Below are positions 48,001 to 58,132 of a stretch of 64,000 nucleotides of DNA, piece after piece. This stretch comes from Pedobacter riviphilus. GTDB lineage: Bacteria; Bacteroidota; Bacteroidia; Sphingobacteriales; Sphingobacteriaceae. How positions within the stretch are numbered: the first letter of the stretch is position 1; the number at the start of each line of letters is the position of its first letter. The notes beneath the pieces are model-generated. The model saw nothing but the letters and a program-made list of their open reading frames with translations, had not been told where the DNA came from and ran no database searches. The position numbers and the translations under genes were made by a program. The stretch is from positions 1,364,001-1,428,000 of the forward strand of contig NZ_CP061171.1 in NCBI RefSeq assembly GCF_014692875.1. Direction: 5' to 3'.

Positions 48001-48307
48001 ATGCCCAGGGCCATGTACGGTGCGGGGTATAACTTTTTAGGTTCCGACCGCTACATCGAAGACGGCTCGTTTTTAAGATTGAGCTCTGTGGTGTTAAGGT
48101 ACGATTTTGCCAAAAAACTTTATGAAGCGCTTGGGAATGAAATCGCTTACTACAAACCTTACCGTTCAGAATATTTTAACATTTACCAAATATACTGGTC
48201 AAGACCCTGAGGTGCCAATTAAGTTAAATGGGTCGAACACGGTGATAGATAATTCTACCACGCCACCAATTAAAACAATCACTTTCGGTTTAACTGCTAA
48301 TTTTTAA
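45032..48307 (+). pseudogene. SusC/RagA-family TonB-dependent receptor, frame broken twice
   Basis: Signal peptide (CLLVSSLTYAQ), carboxypeptidase-regulatory-like domain (about 30-110), plug (EISVLKDAAATAVWGSRAANG, about 240) and full barrel ending FGLTANF. It lacks an STN domain. The first frame ends at 47404 and is joined to the second by one extra G in the GG at 47374-47375 (NVGTMDNQGWEVNLNAT). The second ends at 48210 and joins the third when one G is removed from GGG at 48133-48135 (ALGMKSLTTNLTVQNIL). The repaired protein has about 1091 residues. The box after the sandwich is DEVQIVSRAKTNN rather than the usual VVVVGYG. Two opposite single-base indels in one gene argue for sequencing error. 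Confidence 0.85.
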
Positions 48308-48317
48308 TTCAAAACTG

Positions 48318-49781
48318 ATGAAAAATATTTTATATAGCACTTGTTTAGTAATGATGCTGGTGATGAGCAGCTCTTGCAACAAATGGCTCGATCTTCAACC
48401 CCGAGATGGGATTACCAGACAGGAATTCTGGAAAACAAAAGAAGACGTTTTAGCGGCAGTTTCTGGTTGTTACACCTCTTTACTGGCACCTCCTCCGGGT
48501 GTTGGTGATAAATCTTTGTTGGAATACATGTTTATGTACGGTGAGCTTAGGGCCGATATGATTGCTGGTGGGCCTAGTATTACAACGGAAGAAACGGATA
48601 TTATTAATGTAAATATTACCCAGGATAATACAACAGCAAGATGGGCAGCATTTTACCGTACCATTAACTATTGTAATACGGTACTAGATTTTGCACCTGG
48701 CGTTAAAGCTACCGATCCTACTTTTACCGATGAGGCATTGAACGGTTACGTGGCAGAGGCCCTTACGTTAAGAAGCCTCATGTATTTTTACCTGTTGCGT
48801 ACTTTTAGAGATGTACCACTAAAATTAACCGCCACCGTAAAAGATACCGATTTACAGGATCTCCCGAAAACCAAACAGGCCGATATTTTAAAACAGATTG
48901 TAGCCGACTTAAAAAAAGCAGAACAGGGAGCGGTTACCACTTATGGTAGTACCAGGTTTGATAAGGCTAGGGTAACCAAATTTACCGTAAATGCTTTGTT
49001 AGCTGATGTGTACCTGTGGATGGAAGATTACCCGAACTGTATTGCAGAGTGCAATAAAATCATCAGTTCGCAAAGATTTGCCCTGGTTGGTGCTGCCGGC
49101 TGGTACAATAATGTGTTTTTTAAAGGTTCATCCATCGAAACTATATTTGAATTTGACCAATCGATAGAAAATCCGTTTTTTACTTTATTGGTAACTCCCA
49201 GACGGCGTTTTATCGGTTCTCCGTTTTTGAGTACCGAAATCTTTATTCCAGATGATGTTGATCCGGATAATAATTATGATATCAGACCGGGCTCTTATTA
49301 TAATTCGGCTTTTACCATTCAAAAATATGGTTTAGAAAACCCTTCTTACGTAAAATGGCAGGCATACCGTTATTCCGATATCATGATGATTAAAGCCGAA
49401 GCTTTGGCCTTAACAGGAGGCGGTGTAGAAGCTTTGGCATTGGTTGATGAACTGCGATCAAGACGTAATGCTGTAAATGCTACGAAAGTTACTGTAGATC
49501 CTTCAGAAACTGAAGCTTTGTGCGATTATATTTTGGCTGAGCGTGCCAGAGAATTTGCTTTTGAAGGCAAAAGATGGTTCGATCTTTTACGCCATGCCAA
49601 ACGTAACAACTATAGCCGCATTGATATTTTGTTAGATCTTGCTGCCAAAACAGTATCACCTACACTTCAACAATCGGCCATTACAAAATTTAGAGATCCC
49701 AATAGCCATTACTTGCCGATTTATCAGAGTGAGTTGTTTACAGATCCTAATCTGGTACAAAATCCATTTTACACTAAATAG
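48318..49781 (+). CDS. SusD/RagB-family surface lipoprotein
   Basis: A 487-residue lipoprotein (lipobox MSSSC, Cys20; then NKWLDLQPRDGITRQEFWK). SusD hallmarks are LTLRSLMYFYLLRTFRDVPL, YRYSDIMMIKAEALAL and the C-terminal ERAREFAFEGKRWFDLLRHA. It starts 11 nt after the SusC stop and is the ligand-binding cap of that receptor. The next gene (FAS1) starts 11 nt after its stop, so the operon is tight. Confidence 0.93.
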   Translation: MKNILYSTCLVMMLVMSSSCNKWLDLQPRDGITRQEFWKTKEDVLAAVSGCYTSLLAPPPGVGDKSLLEYMFMYGELRADMIAGGPSITTEETDIINVNITQDNTTARWAAFYRTINYCNTVLDFAPGVKATDPTFTDEALNGYVAEALTLRSLMYFYLLRTFRDVPLKLTATVKDTDLQDLPKTKQADILKQIVADLKKAEQGAVTTYGSTRFDKARVTKFTVNALLADVYLWMEDYPNCIAECNKIISSQRFALVGAAGWYNNVFFKGSSIETIFEFDQSIENPFFTLLVTPRRRFIGSPFLSTEIFIPDDVDPDNNYDIRPGSYYNSAFTIQKYGLENPSYVKWQAYRYSDIMMIKAEALALTGGGVEALALVDELRSRRNAVNATKVTVDPSETEALCDYILAERAREFAFEGKRWFDLLRHAKRNNYSRIDILLDLAAKTVSPTLQQSAITKFRDPNSHYLPIYQSELFTDPNLVQNPFYTK

Positions 49782-49791
49782 AATAAGTGAT

Positions 49792-51606
49792 ATGAAAGTG
49801 AAATTAGACATCCGAAACATTACCTATTTGGTTATACTCAGCGCATTTATAATTTTCGTGCTTAATGCCTGTAAAAGAGAAAGTTTAACATTAAGTACTA
49901 CTGATGATGTTAACATTACCGGGTTTTTGGAGAAAAATCCCGATAAATTTTCTTTGTTTACCCAAATCTTAGAAAGATCGGGTACAAAAGGTTATTTGGC
50001 AGCTTATGGTAAATACACCATATTTACGCCTGATAATAATGCCGTTAACGATTGGTTGAAAAGTTTAAATAAAACAGCAATCGATCAATTATCAGCTACA
50101 GAACTGAAAGACGTTGTTCGTTTCCACGTTTTGCCTGATACCGTTGCTACAGGCAAATTTACCGACGGGAAGTTAACCCAGATCACCCTCTATGGTCAGT
50201 ATCTGCAAACAGGTGTTACGTTTAAAGATGGTGTAAGTAGTTTTATCATCAATAAACAGGCATTGATTACACAATCTAATGTTCGCGTAGGCAATGGAAT
50301 TATCCATGTTATCGATCATGTATTAATCCCTTCAACTAAAACACTGGCTTCCACCATCGAAAGCAATAACAGATATGGTATTTTTACCCAGGCTTTAAAA
50401 GAAACAGGTTTTTACGACTCGTTAAACTATGTACAATCGGCAATTCCTGATACTACACGTCGTTTTCAGACGGTAATTCTCGAATCCGATTCGGCATTGC
50501 AAGCTGCGGGTTTTAACAATTATGCTGCTTTAAAAGCCAAACTTTCAAAAACAGGCAATCCGAAAAGCCATACCGATAGTTTGTGGATGTATGTAGCTTA
50601 CCATATTTCAACCGGAGCAAGTTATACACCTGATATTGTTTCTTCACCTTCATTGACAACGTTGGTGCCAAGCGAAATTATAACCACCAAATTAGTGGGA
50701 ACGAAAATCTTATTAAATGATGATGAATTTAATGGGGTGATAGAACCAGGTGTAGAAGTAAACAGAACTTTTAGCAATGTTACTACTTCGAATGGGGTTT
50801 TACACGAATCGAAAGGTTTTTACAAAATTAAACCGAGGGTTCCTACTGGTGTTTTCTTCGATATAGGCGATCAGCCAGAGTTGAAATTATTAGCTGCCTG
50901 GCGGGCACCCGGACAAAGCATTCCGCTTTTACAAAATGGAAAGTTAATTACTGCAGGTATTAGACTTGATGCTTACCGGTCAAACACAATAGGCCCTGTA
51001 TATGCTGTTTCTTCAACACCAATCGGTGCATCTGATGGTAGGAGTTATGCCAATAGAGATGTAATTCAATTTAACCCAACCACCAGTAATACCGCACGTT
51101 CTATCTGGATGGAAATCAGAACCCCTATGCTGGTAAAAGGTAAATACAAAGTTTGGATCTGTTATACCTACAATGGCTCCGGGCCGCTTACACAGGTTGG
51201 GGTAGATGTAGGAACAACACAAGAACAATTATTGCCAAACTTAGTCGATTTCGCCCAAACATTAGTTAGTTCTGGTGTACCTACCGCCAATGCTGCTTTG
51301 GCCTCTGCAGATGGATTAATGTTAACCAACGGTTTTAAACGCTATATGGCTACAACGGCTGATGTAAGTAGCGGTGTAAATGGTTTACAGCCCATCTCAC
51401 AGAATAATTTATGGTCGGTTATGGTTGGTAAATTGGCCGGTGTAGTAGATATTAAAACAACAGATAAACATTGGGTTAGGTTTACTACACTGCGTGGTAA
51501 TGGAACCGGAGTTATGAATATGGATATGATTCACTTTATCCCGATTGATGATGATCAGAACTATCCAAGATTTAGTCCGTCGGGCCTTATTTATAAACGA
51601 CCATAA
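49792..51606 (+). CDS. FAS1-domain lipoprotein with C-terminal beta-rich domain
   Basis: A 604-residue lipoprotein (lipobox IFVLNAC, about Cys27). The FAS1 unit (about 35-190) has YTIFTPDNNAVNDWLKSLNK and closes with NGIIHVIDHVLIP. A second, more diverged unit (about 190-360) contains LHESKGFYKI. The C-terminal 240 residues (from VFFDIGDQPELKLLAAWRAP) look like a galactose-binding-like beta-sandwich, often found after FAS1 in Bacteroidota lipoproteins. I chose ATG 49792 because the upstream extension lies inside SusD and has no signal. Likely surface ligand-binding accessory of the flanking SusCD systems. Confidence 0.85.
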   Translation: MKVKLDIRNITYLVILSAFIIFVLNACKRESLTLSTTDDVNITGFLEKNPDKFSLFTQILERSGTKGYLAAYGKYTIFTPDNNAVNDWLKSLNKTAIDQLSATELKDVVRFHVLPDTVATGKFTDGKLTQITLYGQYLQTGVTFKDGVSSFIINKQALITQSNVRVGNGIIHVIDHVLIPSTKTLASTIESNNRYGIFTQALKETGFYDSLNYVQSAIPDTTRRFQTVILESDSALQAAGFNNYAALKAKLSKTGNPKSHTDSLWMYVAYHISTGASYTPDIVSSPSLTTLVPSEIITTKLVGTKILLNDDEFNGVIEPGVEVNRTFSNVTTSNGVLHESKGFYKIKPRVPTGVFFDIGDQPELKLLAAWRAPGQSIPLLQNGKLITAGIRLDAYRSNTIGPVYAVSSTPIGASDGRSYANRDVIQFNPTTSNTARSIWMEIRTPMLVKGKYKVWICYTYNGSGPLTQVGVDVGTTQEQLLPNLVDFAQTLVSSGVPTANAALASADGLMLTNGFKRYMATTADVSSGVNGLQPISQNNLWSVMVGKLAGVVDIKTTDKHWVRFTTLRGNGTGVMNMDMIHFIPIDDDQNYPRFSPSGLIYKRP

Positions 51607-51638
51607 CTAATTGAGCCATTGAACTAATAATAAAAATA

Positions 51639-53071
51639 ATGACTAGAAAATATATAATATATGTTGCCCTGCTCAGTATCTGCACAGTTTTGTATTCCTG
51701 TAAAGATAACCTGGAATTGCATAACGAGCTTACCAATGTAGATAACAGTTTAGATCTTGCTCAAAAGCTCGATGCTCAGGCTAACCTAAGTGTTTTTAAC
51801 GGTTATGTTAAAACTACGGGTTATGATAAGGTGCTTGCAAGTGCACAAAATTATACGGTTTGGGCACCAACCAACCAGGCTTTAGCCAATTTAGATATGG
51901 CAATTATTTCTGATCCTGCAAAATTGAAAGATTTTGTAGCCAACCATATTGCGCTATCTACTTATCCGCTAAACAAAGAAGGCGATACCACAAGGTTAAA
52001 ACTGCTTAACAATAAGTTTGGTGTTTTTACCAGCACAAAATTTGAAGAAGGCACTGTTTCGGGCGCTGGCCAGTTTGTAAAAAATGGGGTGTTATATGCC
52101 GTAGATCAAGCTGTTCCAACCAAACAGAATATTTGGGATTATATGCTAACCAGTACCGATGGTACTTTGCAAAAAACTATATCAATAATCTATCGGTTAC
52201 CGTTATCGATACTGCAAACGCCACTATTATTGGTTATAACAATTTAGGTAATCCCATTTTTGCACCTAACCCGCCAATGATATCCAGAAACACTTATTGG
52301 GTAAATGTAGCCGATCTAAGAGATGAAAGTCAACAATATACTTATTTTATACTACAGGATGCCGCCTTTACAGCCGAATCATCAAAACTTTCAACCTATT
52401 ATCCAAGTATAAATCCGAATTTAAATGCTTCGTTCTTTCTGGTTAAAGATTTAACCATAAAAGGAGTTTATCCGATTGAAAAGTTGCCAGATACACTTAT
52501 CTCTTTAAAAGGGGTAAAAGTGCCAATCAATAAAGCCAATATTATCCGTTCCTATCGTGCCAGTAATGGGATGGTGCATGTGGTAAATGCATTGCCTTTC
52601 CGTTTAAAAGATAAAGTGCCAGAATTTAAAATAGAAGGTGAAAAACCACAGTCTTTCAATGCTGCTCGAACGGTTTTATACCGTACCAAACTTGATAATT
52701 TAGGGAAAACCTTTAACGATATTGAGGTTTACGACCATAAGTATGCCGAATTTGGTGTGTTTTATTATAAAGCCAATCTACCGGTTGTAAAATACAAAGT
52801 ATATGCAAGAGCTATTTCTGGTTTACCCGGCGACCCACAGGTAACGGCATTTACGCAGCGTTACTTCTTTTATAACCCTGCCACATTAAGTTATACTTTG
52901 TTTTATACCCATTTGGTAAACCCCTTAACCTATAACGAAGCCTACTTAGGCGAATATACGCCTTCAGACTTTGGCAATTTTCAAGTGAGGTTAACCGCTG
53001 CAAACAGTACGAGTGTAAATGTAAGTACACTCATATTGGATTATCTCCGCTTCGAACCAGTTTTACCTTAA
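51639..53071 (+). pseudogene. FAS1-domain lipoprotein, frame broken at 52166-52168
   Basis: Lipoprotein signal (SICTVLYSC) and a FAS1 unit (YTVWAPTNQALANLDMAII, NGVLYAVDQAV). The first frame ends at 52247. The second frame continues from LTSTDG as KNYINNLSVTVIDTANATII with a second FAS1-like unit (YTYFILQDAAFTAES, GMVHVVNALPF) and a C-terminal beta-sandwich like that of the preceding gene, ending RFEPVLP. One more T in TTT at 52166-52168 restores DGTFAKNYINNLS and a protein of about 477 residues. It forms a paralogous pair with the gene at 49792, with 32 nt between them. Confidence 0.82.
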
Positions 53072-53099
53072 TTATGAATCTTGCTTTCAAAAAAATACT

Positions 53100-56000
53100 A
53101 TGTATAATTTTACAACGATAAAAAAAGTTTGGGGCATATTGATTTGCTTACTGGTGTTTGGCTTAGCCGCACAGGCACAGGAAGTAGATTCGATGAAAAC
53201 CGAAACGGATACCACTACCATAAAAGTAAAGGCCCGCGCAGTTAAGGGTGAAAAAATAAGGGGAGTTGTACTCGATGGAAATACCAATAAGCCTTTAGTG
53301 GGCATTAACATTACAGTTACAGGATTTAATGCCGCCATTACCGACGAAAAAGGAAGGTTTACAGTAGTGGTATCCGATTACAAGGCCAGTATTATTATTT
53401 CGGGCAATGGTTTCCAAACTAAGGTACTACCCGTTTACAAAGACAAAGAAATCAGAACTAAACTTTACCCGCTATCATTTACCTCGGTTTATAATGAGGT
53501 GGTTACGCCTATAGGTAATGTTTCCCAGGCACGGGCAATACCAGCCGTAAGTAATGTAAGTGTGCAGGGCAATTGGGCAAGTAACTCCGAAAGTGTAACG
53601 AGTTACATCCAAGGCAGGGCCGCAGGGGTTAAAGTTACCAGGCGTTCCGGAACACCTGGAGTAGGTGCCGATGTGCTCATCAGAGGATTTAATTCTTTGT
53701 ACGCTACAAATCAACCTTTATATGTGGTTGATGGGATGATTTTCGATGCCAATAATTACGGTACTTCGCTCATTAAAGGTCATGTTAACAACCCGCTTCA
53801 ATTTATCGATGTTCGGGATATTGAAAATATCAGTATCATTAAAGATGCAGCTTTGGCAGCAACTTATGGGGTAAAAGCGGCAAATGGAGTGGTATTAATT
53901 ACCACCAACCGGGCGCACGATCTGGCCACCAATATCGATTTTTCTGGTTACGCAGGTTTCAATTTCAAACCTAAAAACTTACCGGTAATGGGAGCATCTG
54001 ATTACAGGTTATATCTTTCTGACATCTTAAAAAGCCAGGGATTAAGCAATAGCGCTATTGCTTCAAAACCTTATATGAACGATAGTCCAACCAACCCCGA
54101 TTATTTTAAATACCACAACGAAACCAATTGGCAGAATGAAGTATTAAAAAGCAGTTTCGATCAGAATTATTTTTTAAAGGTAACCGGTGGTGATAATATT
54201 GCGAAGTACGCACTTTCTGCCGCTTATGCCAGAGATAGGGGCGTAATTGATAGCACCGATAATTTAAAATACAGCACACGCTTTAACAGTGACTTAAACC
54301 TGACCAAAAAGCTGCAGGGAAGCACCAGTTTATCGTTTACCTATACCGAGCAGCGCTTAAAAGATCAGGGAATTGCGCCCGTAACCAATCCGCTGTTCTT
54401 AGCTTTGGTTAAATCGCCTTTTATGGCCAGGAATGAAATAAACTCAGCTGGGGCCGTTTCGCCAAATTTAGCCGATTATGATACCTTACAGGTGAGTAAT
54501 CCAAGAGCCTTAATCGAGAAGGGGCAAAATTTGAAAAAGGCTTATCGGTTTTATGGTAACATCAACTTCGATTTTACTTTCAACAAAAACTTTAAACTAT
54601 CTAACCTCAGCGGTGTAACCTACGATAAAACACAGGAAACACTTTTTATTCCAAGAAAAGGAGTAACCAACGATACACTTTCCAATTATGTAGGTGATAG
54701 CCGTTTAGGTACACAGGTAGGAAGATTTTTCAATGTGTTTAACGATCTGCGCTTAACTTACGATCAATCTTTTGGTTTATACAGCAAACTGCATGCAATT
54801 GTAGGTACACGTTATTCGCGGAGCGAAAGCGAGCAGGACTATGCTTTGGGTTTTAACTCGGCAACAGATGAGTTGATCAGTATTGGGAACAGTAATGCGG
54901 CTTTTAGAACATTTGGTGGCGATATAGGGAAATGGCGTACGCTAAACAATTACCTGTCTGCCAATTATAGTTATGCCGATAAATACCTTGCTAACTTCTC
55001 CATGGCTGTTGATGGCTCCTCGCGCTTTGGTGCAAAGACCGGTCAGGGTTTCTTAAACTTCGACAATGGTTTGAGAATCAATGGAAGCCGTTATGCCGTT
55101 TTACCTGCTATTGGTGCTGCCTGGATAATCTCTTCAGAGAAATTTATGCGCAATTTACACCGTGTTGACCTGTTGAAATTAAGAATGAGTTATGGTTTAG
55201 TTGGAAATGATGATGTAGGGAATTATACGGCAAGAAAATATTATACCACTCAAAATGTATTGGGTATTAGGGGTATAGTAACAGGTAATTTTGCCAATCC
55301 CAATCTGCAATGGGAAACCGTACGCAAGTTTAATACTGGTATTGATGGTTCCTTTTTTAGCGAACGCCTAAGCATCAGTTTAGATTATTGGAGAAACAGC
55401 ACCAAAAATATGTTAAGCTATCAATTGCTAAGCGTTGTTACGGGTACTGCTTCTTTTATCAACAATAATGGTGGCATGCAGACAAATGGTTTAGATTTAG
55501 CCTTAAATGGCCGGATTCTAAATAAAAAAATAAAATGGGATGCAGGTTTAACCATCGGTACATCAACCAATAAAATTACCAGTTTACCTGATGGAAATTC
55601 AGTGATAACCAGTTATGCAGGCGGTGCTTATATCAGCCAGGTTGGTCAGTCGGCCAATCAGTTTTACGGTTATAAAACCAATGGTGTTTTTGCGACCAAT
55701 GCAGAGGCCGCCGCCTCAGGCTTATCTAGCCGCAACAGTTCTGGAGCGCTGGTACCATTTACAGGAGGTGATGTTAGATTTATCGATAATAATGGCGACA
55801 AAATCATTGATGATGCCGACCGCACCGTTATTGGCAATCCTAACCCTAATTTATTTGGAAGTCTTAACAATACCTTCACTTACAAAAACTGGAGTTTAGA
55901 TGCTTTAATCACTTTTGTTAGCGGTAACGATGTTTACAATTATACCAGGGCACAGCTTGAATCTGGAAGTACTTATTATAACCAAACACCAAATATTAGC

Positions 56001-56333
56001 AACAGGTGGAAAGGTGATGGACAAATTACATCAGTACCAAAGGCTGCTTATGGAGACCCGGTGGGGAATGCCCGTTTTTCTGACCGCTGGATAGAAGATG
56101 GCTCTTATTTACGTTTGAGAACCGTTAATGTAACCTATAACGTACCCTTAAAACTGAAGGCCATTAAGTACGCGAAAATTTATGCTACGGCTAATAACCT
56201 ATTTACCGTAACCAATTATTTAGGCTATGATCCAGAATTTAGCAACTCAGGAAGTTTATTTAGCCAGGGTGTAGATACCACACTTGAACCGCAGTTCAGG
56301 TCATTTCAACTAGGCGTTAGAGTTGGTTTATAA
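53100..56333 (+). CDS. SusC/RagA-family TonB-dependent receptor
   Basis: An intact 1077-residue receptor: signal peptide (LICLLVFGLAAQAQ), a short acidic linker (about 28-48), carboxypeptidase-regulatory-like domain (GEKIRGVVLDGNTNKPLVG, from about 49), plug (ISIIKDAALAATYGVKAANG) and barrel ending FQLGVRVGL. It has no STN domain. The usual VVVVGYG box is replaced by YNEVVTPIGNVSQ, a further departure from the mainstream SusC consensus shared in spirit with the other receptor of this cluster. It starts 28 nt after the FAS1 stop and pairs with SusD at 56351. Confidence 0.94.
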   Translation: MYNFTTIKKVWGILICLLVFGLAAQAQEVDSMKTETDTTTIKVKARAVKGEKIRGVVLDGNTNKPLVGINITVTGFNAAITDEKGRFTVVVSDYKASIIISGNGFQTKVLPVYKDKEIRTKLYPLSFTSVYNEVVTPIGNVSQARAIPAVSNVSVQGNWASNSESVTSYIQGRAAGVKVTRRSGTPGVGADVLIRGFNSLYATNQPLYVVDGMIFDANNYGTSLIKGHVNNPLQFIDVRDIENISIIKDAALAATYGVKAANGVVLITTNRAHDLATNIDFSGYAGFNFKPKNLPVMGASDYRLYLSDILKSQGLSNSAIASKPYMNDSPTNPDYFKYHNETNWQNEVLKSSFDQNYFLKVTGGDNIAKYALSAAYARDRGVIDSTDNLKYSTRFNSDLNLTKKLQGSTSLSFTYTEQRLKDQGIAPVTNPLFLALVKSPFMARNEINSAGAVSPNLADYDTLQVSNPRALIEKGQNLKKAYRFYGNINFDFTFNKNFKLSNLSGVTYDKTQETLFIPRKGVTNDTLSNYVGDSRLGTQVGRFFNVFNDLRLTYDQSFGLYSKLHAIVGTRYSRSESEQDYALGFNSATDELISIGNSNAAFRTFGGDIGKWRTLNNYLSANYSYADKYLANFSMAVDGSSRFGAKTGQGFLNFDNGLRINGSRYAVLPAIGAAWIISSEKFMRNLHRVDLLKLRMSYGLVGNDDVGNYTARKYYTTQNVLGIRGIVTGNFANPNLQWETVRKFNTGIDGSFFSERLSISLDYWRNSTKNMLSYQLLSVVTGTASFINNNGGMQTNGLDLALNGRILNKKIKWDAGLTIGTSTNKITSLPDGNSVITSYAGGAYISQVGQSANQFYGYKTNGVFATNAEAAASGLSSRNSSGALVPFTGGDVRFIDNNGDKIIDDADRTVIGNPNPNLFGSLNNTFTYKNWSLDALITFVSGNDVYNYTRAQLESGSTYYNQTPNISNRWKGDGQITSVPKAAYGDPVGNARFSDRWIEDGSYLRLRTVNVTYNVPLKLKAIKYAKIYATANNLFTVTNYLGYDPEFSNSGSLFSQGVDTTLEPQFRSFQLGVRVGL

Positions 56334-56350
56334 TTAAGAAAGATATACTC

Positions 56351-58084
56351 ATGAAAATGAACATAAATAAAAAAATTGCATCCCTTTTACTGTTGGGTAT
56401 TTTATCGGCAGGTTCGTGGTCTTGCAAAAAAATGCTTGACGTACCAACCGAAGATAAATTGGATAGTGTAAATGCTTTTAAAACAGTATCCGACGCAGAT
56501 GCTGCGGTTATTGGTATTTACGGTCAATTTTTGGGCTTGGAAAAACTCTACATCCTGCAGAACGAATTGCGTGGCGATTTAATGGATGTTACCTCCAAAT
56601 CAAGTACCGATTTGCAGGAACTATCATCGCATACTGAAACAAAAAACAATCAATATGTTGATCCAAGGCCATATTATCAGGTGATTGTGAATTGTAACGA
56701 TGTGCTCAAGAACTTTAAAATGATGGTCGATGATCGCCGGATGAGTGTTGATGATTACAACAAACGCTACTCAGATATTGCCACATTAAGGAGCTGGATT
56801 TACCTGCATTTAGGTATTCAATATGGCAGCATACCTTATATTACCGATGCGATTGAAACAGTAGATGACTTAAAAAACCTGTCTAATTATCCGAAAACAC
56901 CATTTGACCAGCTCTTGGATAAATTAATTGCCTTTAACGAGAGCCTGCCATATAAGGAAGCTTATGCATACCCAGCAGGAACATCCTTGCTGGTTACCAT
57001 TGATGCTAACAGTACCCAAAAATTGTTTGCTTCTAAAGCCTTTCTGTTAGGCGATCTTTATTTGTGGAAGGGAAATTACATTAAAGCGGCAGAAAATTAT
57101 GCCAAATTGATGAATGCTGAAAACAATAACGGAAATGATAACTTTAGATTTAATTTTTATAAAATCAATAACTCCGGAGATCCTGCTTATGCGAATTTAG
57201 CCATCTTATTTAGCAGAAGCGGACAAGATCCTACTAGTTTAATCAACAGTGTAGATGCTGGCTGGAGGGCTATCTTTGGTTTGCCAACAACTTCAAGCGC
57301 GTGGAGTTCGGAATGGTTTTGGGCTATGCCTTACAATACCGCATTTAAACCTGTAAATCCTATGATTGATTTATGTTCGCCGTTAAAAAGTTATCAGATT
57401 AAACCCTCGCAAGCTGTAAAAGATCTCTGGAACAGCCAAATTACCTATGGTGGTGTTCCATTCGATCCAAGAAGCAAATTATCATTCAATACTTCTGCAA
57501 TGGGTGATGAAATTACCAAACTAACCGATAATGGCGGTAAATGGGGGATTTATAGAGCACCTTTATTACACCTTCGTTTTTCTGAAGCGGCTAATAGAGA
57601 CGGACAGACCAAGTTGGGCTGGGCATTGTTAAACACGGGGATTAGGAATACTTATTACGTAGGTACCATTACTGCCGGAGCCCAAGCGCCTGTTTCGGTA
57701 GCGGAGTTAAATACTATGATTACACCTTATCCGCAAACTTCACCTTATTATTTCGATGCCAGAAAAAATAACGATGTTTCGGGTACCTGGTACCGTAACT
57801 GTGGCATTAGAGGTAGGGCAGTAGTAAATGCTATCGATGTAAGTTACCAAACGGATATGGTTGGTTTAGAAGGCAAGTTAATTGATGAAGCTGCATTAGA
57901 GCTTGCTTTTGAAGGTAATCGCTGGCCAGATTTAGTTCGTATTGCCCGCAGGCAGAATAACCCGGCCTTTCTTGCAGATCGCATTTATCAAAAATTGTTA
58001 AAAGCAGGCAATCCTAATGCCAGCCTTACCAGGCAAAAATTAATGGATCCGGCTAATTGGTATTTGCCATTTGATTGGAAATAG
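56351..58084 (+). CDS. SusD/RagB-family surface lipoprotein
   Basis: A 577-residue lipoprotein (lipobox AGSWSC, about Cys25, then KKMLDVPTEDKLDS). SusD features are ATLRSWIYLHLGIQYGSIPY, KAFLLGDLYLWKGNYIKAAE, LLHLRFSEAANRDG and the C-terminal ELAFEGNRWPDLVRIARR. It is the last gene of the FAS1/SusCD cluster and is followed by a strong terminator. Ligand-binding partner of the SusC at 53100. Confidence 0.93.
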   Translation: MKMNINKKIASLLLLGILSAGSWSCKKMLDVPTEDKLDSVNAFKTVSDADAAVIGIYGQFLGLEKLYILQNELRGDLMDVTSKSSTDLQELSSHTETKNNQYVDPRPYYQVIVNCNDVLKNFKMMVDDRRMSVDDYNKRYSDIATLRSWIYLHLGIQYGSIPYITDAIETVDDLKNLSNYPKTPFDQLLDKLIAFNESLPYKEAYAYPAGTSLLVTIDANSTQKLFASKAFLLGDLYLWKGNYIKAAENYAKLMNAENNNGNDNFRFNFYKINNSGDPAYANLAILFSRSGQDPTSLINSVDAGWRAIFGLPTTSSAWSSEWFWAMPYNTAFKPVNPMIDLCSPLKSYQIKPSQAVKDLWNSQITYGGVPFDPRSKLSFNTSAMGDEITKLTDNGGKWGIYRAPLLHLRFSEAANRDGQTKLGWALLNTGIRNTYYVGTITAGAQAPVSVAELNTMITPYPQTSPYYFDARKNNDVSGTWYRNCGIRGRAVVNAIDVSYQTDMVGLEGKLIDEAALELAFEGNRWPDLVRIARRQNNPAFLADRIYQKLLKAGNPNASLTRQKLMDPANWYLPFDWK

Positions 58085-58090
58085 AAAAAT

Positions 58091-58130
58091 ATAATAAGCA
58101 GATAATCTGACTAGATCATCTGCTTATTAT
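58091..58130. terminator. Strong bidirectional terminator
   Basis: ATAATAAGCAGAT (58091-58103) and ATCTGCTTATTAT (58118-58130) form a perfect 13-bp stem with a 14-nt loop. It sits between the convergent SusD (plus) and MpaB-like (minus) genes and can serve both. Confidence 0.85.
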
Positions 58131-58132
58131 GT

